Shown one piece after another: positions 17,220-25,390 of a stretch of 64,000 nucleotides of DNA. Every line of letters begins with the position of its first letter. Position 1 is the stretch's first letter. The stretch spans positions 1 to 64,000 of the forward strand of contig CBESWG010000001.1 in assembly GCA_965533275.1 (NCBI GenBank), given 5' to 3'. Position numbers and translations under genes: made by a program. The DNA comes from JAUXEH01 sp965533275. Its GTDB lineage: Bacteria > Acidobacteriota > Aminicenantia > Aminicenantales > Aminicenantaceae. The notes beneath the pieces were generated by a model. It did not search any database and had not been told where the DNA came from. It saw nothing but the letters and a program-made list of their open reading frames with translations.

Positions 17220-18389
17220 ATGACGATCCCATTTCTGGACCTGAAGGCGCAGTACATAACGATCCGCAAAGAGATCGATGAAAAGATTGCTGAGGTCGTC
17301 TCGTCTCAACGTTTCATCCTGGGAGACGAAGTGAAGCAGCTGGAAGAGGAGGTCGCCGCCTACTCCGGAGCGGCATATGGAGTCGGCGTTTCCTCTGGAT
17401 CCGATGCCCTGATCATATCGCTCATGGCCCTGGGAATCGGAGAGGGCGACCACGTGATCACAACACCCTTCACATTTTTTGCCACAGCCGGCGCTGTGGC
17501 CCGGCTGCGCGCCGTCCCGGTATTCTGTGACATCGAACCGGAAGGATACAACCTGGATCCTGCCAGGCTGGAGGAGCTGTTGAGCAAAAAGATCGCGGGT
17601 CGGGACAGCTCGCGCATCAAGGCCATTTTGCCCGTGCATCTCTATGGGCAGCTGGCTGACATGGACGCCATCAACACCCTGGCTGACAAGCATGGACTCT
17701 ATGTAGTGGAGGATGCCGCCCAGGCCATCGGTTCGGAATATCCCGGTGCGAAGGGGACCAAGAGAGCATGTACATTGGGAGATCTGGGGACCCTGTCATT
17801 CTTTCCCTCAAAGAACCTGGGCGCCTTCGGCGATGGGGGCATGGTATTGACTGACGACGCAAAGCTGGCAAAAAAACTGCGTGTCCTGCGTGTGCATGGC
17901 TCGCAGAACAAGTATATCTACCAGATCCTGGGTGGGAACTTCCGTCTCGATGCCCTCCAGGCGGCAATCCTGCGTATCAAGCTGAAGCACCTGGACGGAT
18001 GGCATCGCGGGCGGCAGCGTGTCGCCGATGGGTACCGCTCGCGGCTCGGAAACAGCAGCCTTCTGGACTCCGGAGCGGTCCGGCTCCCGACGGAGTTTTA
18101 CAGAGAGAGGGGAGTGCCTCACTACCACACGTACCATCAGTACGTCCTGCGTGTGCAGGACCGGGATAAACTGCAGCTCCATCTGAGAGACAGGGGAATC
18201 CCCACGGCCGTCTACTATCCGCTGGGGCTGCATCTCCAGGAGTGTTTTTCCTACCTGGGTTACAAGAAAGGCGATTTCCCCCAGACGGAGAATGCCTGCC
18301 AGGAGGTCCTGGCGCTTCCGGTCTTTCCCGAGCTGACTGAGACCCAACAGGATCAGATCGTAGAGGGGATCGAAGCCTTCTACGCATGA
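17220..18389 (+). CDS. DegT/DnrJ/EryC1/StrS-family PLP aminotransferase
   Basis: 389-aa pyridoxal-phosphate aminotransferase of the sugar-aminotransferase type, which converts keto-sugars or keto-cyclitols to amino derivatives. Hallmarks: IPFLDLKAQY at the N-terminus, SGSDALIISLMALG, TPFTFFATAGAV, VVEDAAQAIGSEY, and the Schiff-base lysine K198 in LSFFPSKNLGAFGDGGMV. The last gene of the operon, 31 bases after the NusG paralogue. In this context it may aminate the product of the aldolase and dehydrogenase encoded upstream; a role in surface-polysaccharide sugar synthesis is the alternative. Confidence 0.92.
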   Translation: MTIPFLDLKAQYITIRKEIDEKIAEVVSSQRFILGDEVKQLEEEVAAYSGAAYGVGVSSGSDALIISLMALGIGEGDHVITTPFTFFATAGAVARLRAVPVFCDIEPEGYNLDPARLEELLSKKIAGRDSSRIKAILPVHLYGQLADMDAINTLADKHGLYVVEDAAQAIGSEYPGAKGTKRACTLGDLGTLSFFPSKNLGAFGDGGMVLTDDAKLAKKLRVLRVHGSQNKYIYQILGGNFRLDALQAAILRIKLKHLDGWHRGRQRVADGYRSRLGNSSLLDSGAVRLPTEFYRERGVPHYHTYHQYVLRVQDRDKLQLHLRDRGIPTAVYYPLGLHLQECFSYLGYKKGDFPQTENACQEVLALPVFPELTETQQDQIVEGIEAFYA

Positions 18390-18428
18390 TTTCGCTCCAT
18401 AAGCCTCCTGCAGGCCGAGTTTGCGATC

Positions 18429-19427
18429 TTAGTCCTGGGAGGAATCCTCCTGAAGGACCTTCTGCAGTGTTGTGAGGCTGAGCGTGGCTCCACTCAGCAC
18501 CAGCACCACGCATTTCCCCTTGAACCGGTCCTTTTCCCTGATAAGAGCGGCCACGGGCAGGGCCGCCGCCCCTTCGATCAGGATGTGATGCTTCGCCATC
18601 ACGAGTCTGAGGGCCTCGCCGATCTCCTCCTCGTTCAGGAGGAAAAAGCCGTCCACGAAGTCACGGCACGCGGGGAAGGTCATGGACCCCTCCTCGATCC
18701 CACCCGCGGTCCCGTCAGAGAGAGTGGGCAGGGATTCGAGATCAAGGATGTATCCGGCTTTCAAGGATTCAAACATAACTCGAGAGTTTTCAGGCTGACA
18801 TCCATAGATGGAGGCGGAAGTTTCCTGTGACTTCAGATAACCGGCGATGCCGGCGATCAAACCTCCTCCGCCAACGGGAACCAGAATGCTATCCATGGGT
18901 TCGGCCTGCCGCTCGAGCTCCATCCCCACGGTAGCCTGGCCCCCGATGACCTGGGGATCGTTATACGGCGGGACATAGGCAAGTCCCTGCTCCGCGGCTG
19001 CTGCCCGCCCGGCGGATTCGGCCCTCACGCAGTCATCTCCCTGAATCCGGATCTCTGCGCCATACATCCTCAGGCTTTCTATCTTTCCGGGATCCGTGGT
19101 TTCGGGGAGGTAGATGATGCCGGGGAAGCCAAACTTATCAGCCAGATATGCGAACGCATGCCCGTGATTCCCGGAGGAGGCGGTCACGACACCCTTCTCA
19201 CGCACTCCGGGGCTCAGTGAGAGGATCTTGTTCATGGCGCCCCTCAATTTGAAGGAGCCCGTGAGCTGGAAGTTTTCCAGCTTCAGAAATGCCCGCCCCC
19301 CGATCATTTGGCTGAGGTAGGGGGAGTGCTCCAGGGGAGTTTCGCGGATGTGAGTCCGAATGCGCTCCTCGGCCTCTCGGGCTTCCCTAAGGATGAGATC
19401 CAGGTCGGATTCGGTGTTAGGGGGCAT
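18429..19427 (-). CDS. Threonine/serine dehydratase (PLP)
   Basis: Deaminates threonine (or serine) to 2-oxobutyrate (or pyruvate) and ammonia. 332 aa, the short form without a C-terminal ACT regulatory domain, as in catabolic TdcB or serine-racemase-like proteins. The PLP lysine is K60 in GSFKLRGAM; SSGNHGHAFA and VGGGGLIAG (phosphate loop) are present. The chosen start is ATG 19427, preceded by GGGAGG; a GTG five codons upstream lies within that ribosome-binding site. The stop of a permease relic overlaps this start by 11 bases, suggesting that the two were once a coupled permease-dehydratase pair. Confidence 0.9.
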   Translation of the reverse strand: MPPNTESDLDLILREAREAEERIRTHIRETPLEHSPYLSQMIGGRAFLKLENFQLTGSFKLRGAMNKILSLSPGVREKGVVTASSGNHGHAFAYLADKFGFPGIIYLPETTDPGKIESLRMYGAEIRIQGDDCVRAESAGRAAAAEQGLAYVPPYNDPQVIGGQATVGMELERQAEPMDSILVPVGGGGLIAGIAGYLKSQETSASIYGCQPENSRVMFESLKAGYILDLESLPTLSDGTAGGIEEGSMTFPACRDFVDGFFLLNEEEIGEALRLVMAKHHILIEGAAALPVAALIREKDRFKGKCVVLVLSGATLSLTTLQKVLQEDSSQD

Positions 19428-19572
19428 GTCGTCCTCCCTCACTCGGTTGACTGTTCCTGCTCTTCCAGTAAAAATAGACCGGGATGCTGGCCAGTGTCAA
19501 CCCGATGCCGGATCCGATGACGATCCCACCCATCACCATGGTGGCGTCGAACAAACTCAGCTGTCGGGCCAA
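19417..19572 (-). pseudogene. Relic of an APC-type amino-acid permease (core deleted)
   Basis: A 51-codon frame that joins the typical first transmembrane segment of an APC permease (LSLFDATMVMGG, then VIGSGI) directly to a typical last helix (GLTLASIPVYFYW followed by KSRN and a polar tail). Everything between, about 400 residues in an intact transporter, is missing without a frame break. TTG 19572 is the first plausible start. The stop at 19417 overlaps the dehydratase start, as in intact permease-dehydratase operons. Best read as an internal in-frame deletion, biological or introduced during cloning or assembly. Confidence 0.62.
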
Positions 19573-19744
19573 CCCGCAAATCTGGGAAGAGGTTTCTTAG
19601 TTGCATGCCGGTATCATATTTAAAAAGGGTTGCGGGTGCAAAAGATTGACTGAAAAGACACGTGCATCCCCCCTCGCTCCATTCCTGGTTTTGCATCTCC
19701 TCCAGTTTTTTTGTAGAGTGGGCTTATATTCAACGGAGGCAGTC

Positions 19745-20437
19745 ATGAAAACCATTGGGATGATCGGCGGAATGAGTTGGGAATCCTCGCTCGAGTATTA
19801 TCGGATCGTGAACGAGACTGTCAAGGAACGCCTGGGCGGCTTCCATTCGGCCCGGTGCGTGATGTATTCCGTGGATTTCGAGGAGATCGAACGCTATCAG
19901 CATGAGGGGGATTGGCAGGCCGCCAGCGATATGATGGTGGATGCAGCCAAGCGCGTGGAAAGGGCCGGGGCGGAACTCCTCCTCATCTGCACCAATACGA
20001 TGCATCTGATGGCCGAAGCCGTGGCGGAAGCAGTGGACATTCCCCTCCTCCACATCGTGGATGTGACAGCGGAGGACATCCTCTCCAAGGGGCAGAAGAA
20101 GGTCGGCCTGCTGGGAACCAGGTTCACCATGGAGAGGGCATTCTACCGGGAGCGGCTTCTGGACAAACACGGCATAGAAGTCCTGATCCCCGAAGAGGAG
20201 GAGAGAAAGATCATCCACGGCATCCTGTACAATGAATTGTGTCTGGGAGAGATCCGCAGTTCTTCCCGGGATGCGTTCGAGAAGATCATCAACGGCCTCC
20301 AGCAGCGTGGAGCCGAGGGGATAATCCTGGGTTGTACCGAGATCCCCCTCATCGTGAGCCAGGAGGACTTTGAACTGCCCCTGTATGATACGACGGCCCT
20401 GCACGCCCGTGCCGCCGTGGCAGCGGCATTGGAATAG
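19745..20437 (+). CDS. Aspartate/glutamate racemase family protein
   Basis: 230-aa cofactor-independent amino-acid racemase of the aspartate/hydantoin racemase superfamily (YgeA-like). The two active-site cysteines lie in LLICTNTMH and ILGCTEIPLI, and MIGGMSWESSLEYYRIVNE is the family N-terminus. It interconverts L- and D-forms of aspartate or a broader range of amino acids. ATG 19745 follows CGGAGGCAGTC, the best start; an open frame from 19601 adds 48 unlikely residues. It is divergent from the permease relic and dehydratase, and convergent with the Nramp gene. Confidence 0.92.
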   Translation: MKTIGMIGGMSWESSLEYYRIVNETVKERLGGFHSARCVMYSVDFEEIERYQHEGDWQAASDMMVDAAKRVERAGAELLLICTNTMHLMAEAVAEAVDIPLLHIVDVTAEDILSKGQKKVGLLGTRFTMERAFYRERLLDKHGIEVLIPEEEERKIIHGILYNELCLGEIRSSSRDAFEKIINGLQQRGAEGIILGCTEIPLIVSQEDFELPLYDTTALHARAAVAAALE

Positions 20438-20457
20438 GTTGAACCAGAGTACGGCGT

Positions 20458-21669
20458 CTAGATAAAAGGGAGGAGCCGCAGGAGGTTCCAGAGGCCGAGG
20501 GCGGAAACGACGATGGTGATGGCGGCGCCGATCAGGTTCTGTCGGCGAGTGTTGACCAGGTCCCCCATCTTCTCGCGGTTGTTCAGGACCACGAGCAAAA
20601 AACCAGCCGCAACCGGGAGGATGAGTCCGTTGGCTGCCTGTGCGAAGATGATCACGGAGATAGGATTGAAGCCGAAGAGGGCGACCACACAGCCGATGAG
20701 GATGATCCCTGCCCAGACCATACGGAATCGGGGAGACTCCTGGCCTTTCTCCCATCCCAGGATCCCCGACGAGGCAAACGCGGCCGCATAAGGGGCTGTG
20801 ACGGCCGAGGACAAGCCGGCCGCAAAGAAGCCAAGTCCAAAGAGCACCTGGGCCGCTGATCCGAACAGGGGTTTAAGCTGTTGCGCTATATGGATGCCCT
20901 TCTCCACGGTCTCTCCCTGGCCGAAGAAAGCCACAGCGGATGTCACCACGATCGCGGCCGAGATGAGACCACCCAATCCAATCGAGACCAGGAGGTCTTT
21001 CTTGACCTCGGGGAGCTGAGACGGAGAATCCCATTTCTGTTTCACCGCAGCTGAGTGGAGGAAAAGGTTGTACGGGACAACCGTGGTGCCCACTAAGGCC
21101 AGGAGGAGGATCAGGGAGCCGGGGGGCAGAGTGGGCACGAGTCCGGAGAATACGGCGGAGAGGGAGGGGCGTACGATGATGACAGTAGCCAGGAAGGACA
21201 GGCTCATCAAGAACACCAGAGAGATCAGAGTCCTTTCCACGACCTTGTAGCTCTTGAAACCCAGGAGAAGGAGGGCTCCCAGGGAAATCAGTACGACCCA
21301 GACACGGTAGGGAAGCGGCGTGAGAATCTCCAGTCCCAAGGCCCCTCCCGTGATGTTCCCGGCTTCATAGGCAGCACACCCAAAGGTGATGGCGGCGAGT
21401 GTGAGGACCGTGAAGATGAGACGGGTTGCGACTCGGGCGGGGACGCTGCGCAGAGCCTGACCCAGGTCCTGCCCGGATCCCAGGCTGAGGCGGCCCGTCA
21501 TCTCCTGGAGGATGACCGTGGTCACGGTGGCGAAGACCAGGGCATACAGGAGAGCATATCCGAAGCGGGCACCGGCCAGGGTGCAGGTGGTCACGGTCCC
21601 CGGTCCGATGAACGCGGCCGTGACCAGGAATCCCGGTCCAAAAGAGAGCCGTCTAGTCTTTTTTGCCAT
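20458..21669 (-). CDS. Nramp-family transporter with altered metal-site motifs
   Basis: 403-aa membrane protein with about 11 helices of the Nramp (SLC11) fold. The TM1 motif, DPGN in Mn/Fe transporters, is G22-P-G-T25 (FIGPGTVTTCT). The TM6 motif, MPHN, is V198-P-Y-N201 (TTVVPYNLFLH). Three of the four canonical metal ligands are therefore changed, so uptake of Mn(II) or Fe(II) should not be assumed; distant clades move Mg(II), and others have unknown substrates. The start overlaps the hyuB stop by 17 bases, making it the third gene of a hydantoinase/oxoprolinase operon. In Bacillus an Nramp-like protein (YcsG) accompanies 5-oxoprolinase genes, a parallel worth noting. Confidence 0.85.
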   Translation of the reverse strand: MAKKTRRLSFGPGFLVTAAFIGPGTVTTCTLAGARFGYALLYALVFATVTTVILQEMTGRLSLGSGQDLGQALRSVPARVATRLIFTVLTLAAITFGCAAYEAGNITGGALGLEILTPLPYRVWVVLISLGALLLLGFKSYKVVERTLISLVFLMSLSFLATVIIVRPSLSAVFSGLVPTLPPGSLILLLALVGTTVVPYNLFLHSAAVKQKWDSPSQLPEVKKDLLVSIGLGGLISAAIVVTSAVAFFGQGETVEKGIHIAQQLKPLFGSAAQVLFGLGFFAAGLSSAVTAPYAAAFASSGILGWEKGQESPRFRMVWAGIILIGCVVALFGFNPISVIIFAQAANGLILPVAAGFLLVVLNNREKMGDLVNTRRQNLIGAAITIVVSALGLWNLLRLLPFI

Positions 21670-23218
21670 ACCCTCCGCCTCCGGGTGTCTCGATGCGGAG
21701 CACGTCTCCAGGAGCTACTTCCATGTTCACCTTGGAACGCAGGATCCTCTTTCGCCCCTTAGAGATCAGGATGTTCCGACCTCGTTTCCCATCCTGCCCG
21801 CCTTTCAGGCCGTAGGGTGCGTGGCGCCGTCTCTCCGACATGATGGAGACCTGGGTAGGGACCGAGAACTCGAACTCGCGAACGATCCCGTTTCCGCCAT
21901 CGAATTTCCCCTTCCCTCCAGAAGAGCGGCGGATCCCATAGTGACGTATGCGAAGTGGCAGAGTGTTTTCGAGGGCTTCGAGCGGGGTATTGAGTGAATT
22001 TGTCATGTGGGTATGCACGGCGTCCAGGCCTACGCATCTGCTTCCCGCGCCCATGCCTCCGCCGATCGTCTCGTAATAGGCAAAACCCGTTTTCTGGACA
22101 GGATCCTGGCCTCCGAAGGTGACATTGTTCATGGTGCCCGAACTTGCAGCCGGGATCCGGTCGGGGACAGCTCGGGACAGCGCGCCCAGCAGCACGTCCA
22201 CGAGGCGCTGGGAGGTCTCGACATTGCCCGCGGCCGTGGGAGCCGGGAAGGCCGCATTGACCACCGATCGATCCGGAAGGATGAGGCGGATGGGGCGGAC
22301 GAGGCCGGTGTTGAACGGGATATCCTCTTCCACCAGGCAGCGGAATACGTAGAGCACCGCGGACAGCGTGACCGCTGAATTGGCGTTGACGCCTCCTCGG
22401 GTCTGTGGATCCGAAGACCGGAAATCCACGGTGGCCTCATCTCCCCTAAATGTGATCTTGACTCCGATCCGGATGGAGGTGGTGTCGAAGCCGTCGTCAT
22501 CCAGGAAATCGGAGTAGCTGTAGCTGCCGTCCGGAATGGATCGCAGGGTCTCTCGCAGAATGCGCTCTGTATAGTCCTGGATGAGCCGGGAGTAGCGTTG
22601 GATCTTGCGTAGGCCGTGAGTCCGGACGACCTCTTCCAATCGCACTACGCCCTTCTGATTGGCCGCCATCTGGGCCATGAGATCTCCCCTCCGCTCATCC
22701 GGAGTGCGGACATTGGAAAGCAGCAGTTCCAGGAACTCATGGTTCAACTTGCCTTTCCGCCGGATCTTTAGCGGAGGGATGATGATCCCTTCCTGAAATA
22801 TCTCCGTAGCGAGCGGCATGGATCCGGGTGTCATCCCTCCGATGTCGGAATGGTGGGCCCGGTTGGCAACAAAGAAGCGAAGGTTCCTATCCACAAAGAG
22901 GGGAGAGATGCAGGTCACATCCGGCAGATGGGTTCCTCCCTGATACGGATGGTTGAGCAGGACCATGTCCCCCGGTTCGAAGGACAGGGCTTTCAAGGCC
23001 GCCTGGACGGATAGCGGCATCGCCCCCAGATGCACCGGAATGTGTGAGCCCTGGGCAAAGGTGTCTCCACGGTGGTTGAATAGAGCACAGGAAAAGTCGC
23101 GCCGCTCCTTGATGTTGGGAGAGAGGGCTGTCCGTTCCAGCACGGCTCCCATCTCTTCTGAGATGGACACAAACATGTTCTTGAAGAGTTCCAGTTCGAT
23201 GGAATCGTATCCGCTCAT
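21653..23218 (-). CDS. hyuB: Hydantoinase/oxoprolinase subunit B
   Basis: 521-aa beta subunit of an ATP-dependent amide-ring hydrolase (N-methylhydantoinase, 5-oxoprolinase or acetone-carboxylase-like family). The family segments are clear: ERTALSPNIKERRDFSCALF, HIPVHLGAMPLSV, LLNHPYQGGTHLPDVT, NRAHHSDIGGMTPGSMP (the metal-binding-type histidine motif), and the C-terminal ETPGGGGYG. The start overlaps hyuA by 4 bases. Substrate cannot be chosen between hydantoins, 5-oxoproline and related lactams from sequence alone. Confidence 0.92.
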   Translation of the reverse strand: MSGYDSIELELFKNMFVSISEEMGAVLERTALSPNIKERRDFSCALFNHRGDTFAQGSHIPVHLGAMPLSVQAALKALSFEPGDMVLLNHPYQGGTHLPDVTCISPLFVDRNLRFFVANRAHHSDIGGMTPGSMPLATEIFQEGIIIPPLKIRRKGKLNHEFLELLLSNVRTPDERRGDLMAQMAANQKGVVRLEEVVRTHGLRKIQRYSRLIQDYTERILRETLRSIPDGSYSYSDFLDDDGFDTTSIRIGVKITFRGDEATVDFRSSDPQTRGGVNANSAVTLSAVLYVFRCLVEEDIPFNTGLVRPIRLILPDRSVVNAAFPAPTAAGNVETSQRLVDVLLGALSRAVPDRIPAASSGTMNNVTFGGQDPVQKTGFAYYETIGGGMGAGSRCVGLDAVHTHMTNSLNTPLEALENTLPLRIRHYGIRRSSGGKGKFDGGNGIVREFEFSVPTQVSIMSERRRHAPYGLKGGQDGKRGRNILISKGRKRILRSKVNMEVAPGDVLRIETPGGGGYGKKD

Positions 23219-25209
23219 GCCCTCCGGCTCCTTTTCATAATGAGATTGAGGTAGTGGTCAACCTTGAGCTCGAAGCCGGGGGGGAGCAGAGTCGTCGATT
23301 CCTGGTCTACCACCAAAGCAGGGCCCTTGATCTCATTCCCGGGAAGAAGAAGTGCCCGGTCGAATACTTCTGCTAAATGGTTTCGGCGGGCAAATATTAG
23401 GTTCTGTGTGCGCAGCAGCGCGTGTGCGGCACGTTTTCCCGACCATGGATGACGGGGGAGGCGGACCCTTCTGCTTTTGCCGATGGTCTTGATCCGGAGG
23501 TTCACGATCTCGACCGGCTGCTGCGGATGGTGATAGGCATAGAGGGCCTTGTGAGCCTTGTGGAAATCCCCAACGAACACGTTGAATCCGCGATAGGGGA
23601 GTGTGATCTCATGAGACTGACCCAGATAGCGGAGATCGATGGCCCTGTGTACGGAGACCTGGGCTTCGCTGAATCCTTCGGCCCGCATCTCCTTGCGGCC
23701 AGCCTGGGAAAGCTTGTCGAACTTCCTTTCGAGCTCAGGGCCAGAAGCAGTCTGGGCGAGCTTCAGCAGGGACAGCGAGCGGTCTTTGATCGAGTCTGCC
23801 AAAAGCAGCCCGAAAGCGGAAAGCACACCCGCATTCCTGGGGATGAGCACTGTTCCGATGTTCAGGTTAGCAGCGATCTCTGCGGCATGCATCCCGCCCG
23901 CTCCTCCGAACGATACGAGTGCAAAGCGCCTGGGATCGATCCCTCTCTCGATGGAGGTGACCCGGATCGCCTTTTCCATGTTGGCATTGGCCACGGCGAT
24001 GATCCCCGCAGCGGTGTCTTCGATCGATTCGCCGATCCTTTCCGCGATGAGCCCCACCGCGGCTTGGCTGCGCTCTGGGAGCAGGATCATGCCGCCTCCC
24101 AGAAAATAATTAGGCATCAGGCGGCCCAGTACCAGGTTGGCATCCGTGACCGTTGCCTGGGTTCCCATACCATAACATGCGGGGCCGGGACGGGCTCCGG
24201 CACTCTGTGGCCCCACTCTCAGGGCCCCCCCGCTGTCCACATATGCGATGGATCCTCCGCCCGCACCCACGGTATGGATGTCGATCATGGGGAGGCGTAT
24301 GGGGAACTCCCCGATGTGGTTCTGATTCGAGCGCTGGATGCGACCCGGCACCAGCGAGACATCCGAAGAGGTCCCACCCATGTCAAAAGTTATGATGTTG
24401 GAAAAACCCGCGGCCTTGGAAACATGAAAAGCGGCCACAACACCTCCCGCAGGTCCGGAGAGCGCCGTACGGATCGGTTCTAAGCCCGCTGCCGTCGTAG
24501 AGATATATCCCTCGTTGGACTGCATGATGCGGAGATCAGCCCCGGTCAGGTCTTTTTGAAGAAGGCTCAGGTAGCGGCTGACCACGGGAATGAGATAAGC
24601 GTTGACCGTTGTCACTGTCGTGCGCTCATATTCCCTGTGTTCCGGGAGGATGCGGCTCGACACGGATGTCAGAAAGCCTTCGTCATGCAGGGCTTGGGCG
24701 ACGCGTTCTTCATTTGAGGGATTGGCATAGGAATGTATGAAACACACCGCGACGGCTTCGACGGCGCGCCGTTTGAGACTCTGGATCAGTTCCCGCAGCT
24801 CGGGCTCGGCGACAGGGATCTCTGTCCGGCCTCCCGAGACAACCCGCTCACGTAGTCCAAAACAGAGGGTTCGGGGCAGAAGCGGAGCGCGGGTCTCTCC
24901 TGTCAACCGGTAGAGGTCGCGGCGTGTCTGGCGACCGATGAACAGAACATCCTCGAATCCTGAGGTTGTGACCAATGCGATCCTACCTCCCTTGCGTTCC
25001 AGGAGCGCGTTGGTGGCGACCGTGGTCCCGTGAACAATGAAGGGCCGGGATTCCGCCTCGAGCTGTTCAGTCAAGCCGGACAGGATGGCTTCTGCGGGAT
25101 TGTCCGGAGTGGAGGGAACTTTGTGTATCGTGATCCGCCCGCCCCGATAGAAGACAAAGTCCGTGAAGGTGCCCCCCGTGTCGATCCCGATCCGCAAGTT
25201 TCTGCTCAT
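23215..25209 (-). CDS. hyuA: Hydantoinase/oxoprolinase subunit A
   Basis: 664-aa alpha subunit with an ASKHA-type ATPase fold that phosphorylates the ring amide of the substrate. LRIGIDTGGTFTDFVFY is the N-terminal phosphate-binding motif; ITFDMGGTSSDVSLV and LVSFGGAGGMHAAEIA follow in the expected order, with a C-terminal domain ending PGFELKVDHYLNL. Start chosen at ATG 25209 (MSRNLRIG); a frame from 25248 adds 13 residues without support. First gene of hyuA-hyuB-Nramp. A 5-oxoprolinase would recycle pyroglutamate; a hydantoinase would fit the racemase encoded nearby. Confidence 0.92.
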   Translation of the reverse strand: MSRNLRIGIDTGGTFTDFVFYRGGRITIHKVPSTPDNPAEAILSGLTEQLEAESRPFIVHGTTVATNALLERKGGRIALVTTSGFEDVLFIGRQTRRDLYRLTGETRAPLLPRTLCFGLRERVVSGGRTEIPVAEPELRELIQSLKRRAVEAVAVCFIHSYANPSNEERVAQALHDEGFLTSVSSRILPEHREYERTTVTTVNAYLIPVVSRYLSLLQKDLTGADLRIMQSNEGYISTTAAGLEPIRTALSGPAGGVVAAFHVSKAAGFSNIITFDMGGTSSDVSLVPGRIQRSNQNHIGEFPIRLPMIDIHTVGAGGGSIAYVDSGGALRVGPQSAGARPGPACYGMGTQATVTDANLVLGRLMPNYFLGGGMILLPERSQAAVGLIAERIGESIEDTAAGIIAVANANMEKAIRVTSIERGIDPRRFALVSFGGAGGMHAAEIAANLNIGTVLIPRNAGVLSAFGLLLADSIKDRSLSLLKLAQTASGPELERKFDKLSQAGRKEMRAEGFSEAQVSVHRAIDLRYLGQSHEITLPYRGFNVFVGDFHKAHKALYAYHHPQQPVEIVNLRIKTIGKSRRVRLPRHPWSGKRAAHALLRTQNLIFARRNHLAEVFDRALLLPGNEIKGPALVVDQESTTLLPPGFELKVDHYLNLIMKRSRRA

Positions 25210-25390
25210 CGCCGCTTTCTGTATATGTTTTCGAAGGTTGATTGTCAAGGTGTACTCGGGGTTGTTGTCACCTCGAAGGGCGACCCTGGTGATGGGGATA
25301 TCACCTTCCGAATCCCCTCCAGAGGCTATTGTCTTCCCTGAATGAACGCGAGAATATATAATAGTATTTTCTTAGATCCTGGAGACTCAC

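Noticed and set aside
15043..17269. Long minus-strand frames opposite the aldolase, nitrilase-like and NusG-paralogue genes (344 and 496 codons)
   Set aside because: Antisense shadows of clearly identified genes; composition is histidine- and glycine-rich without domains.
19439..19696. 85-codon minus-strand frame across the permease relic
   Set aside because: It is out of frame with the transmembrane segments; the recognisable peptide lies in another frame.
25329..25362. Full promoter for the glycosyltransferase (TTGTCT and TATAAT)
   Set aside because: The spacer is 22 bp; only the -10 box is plausible, so it was not listed.
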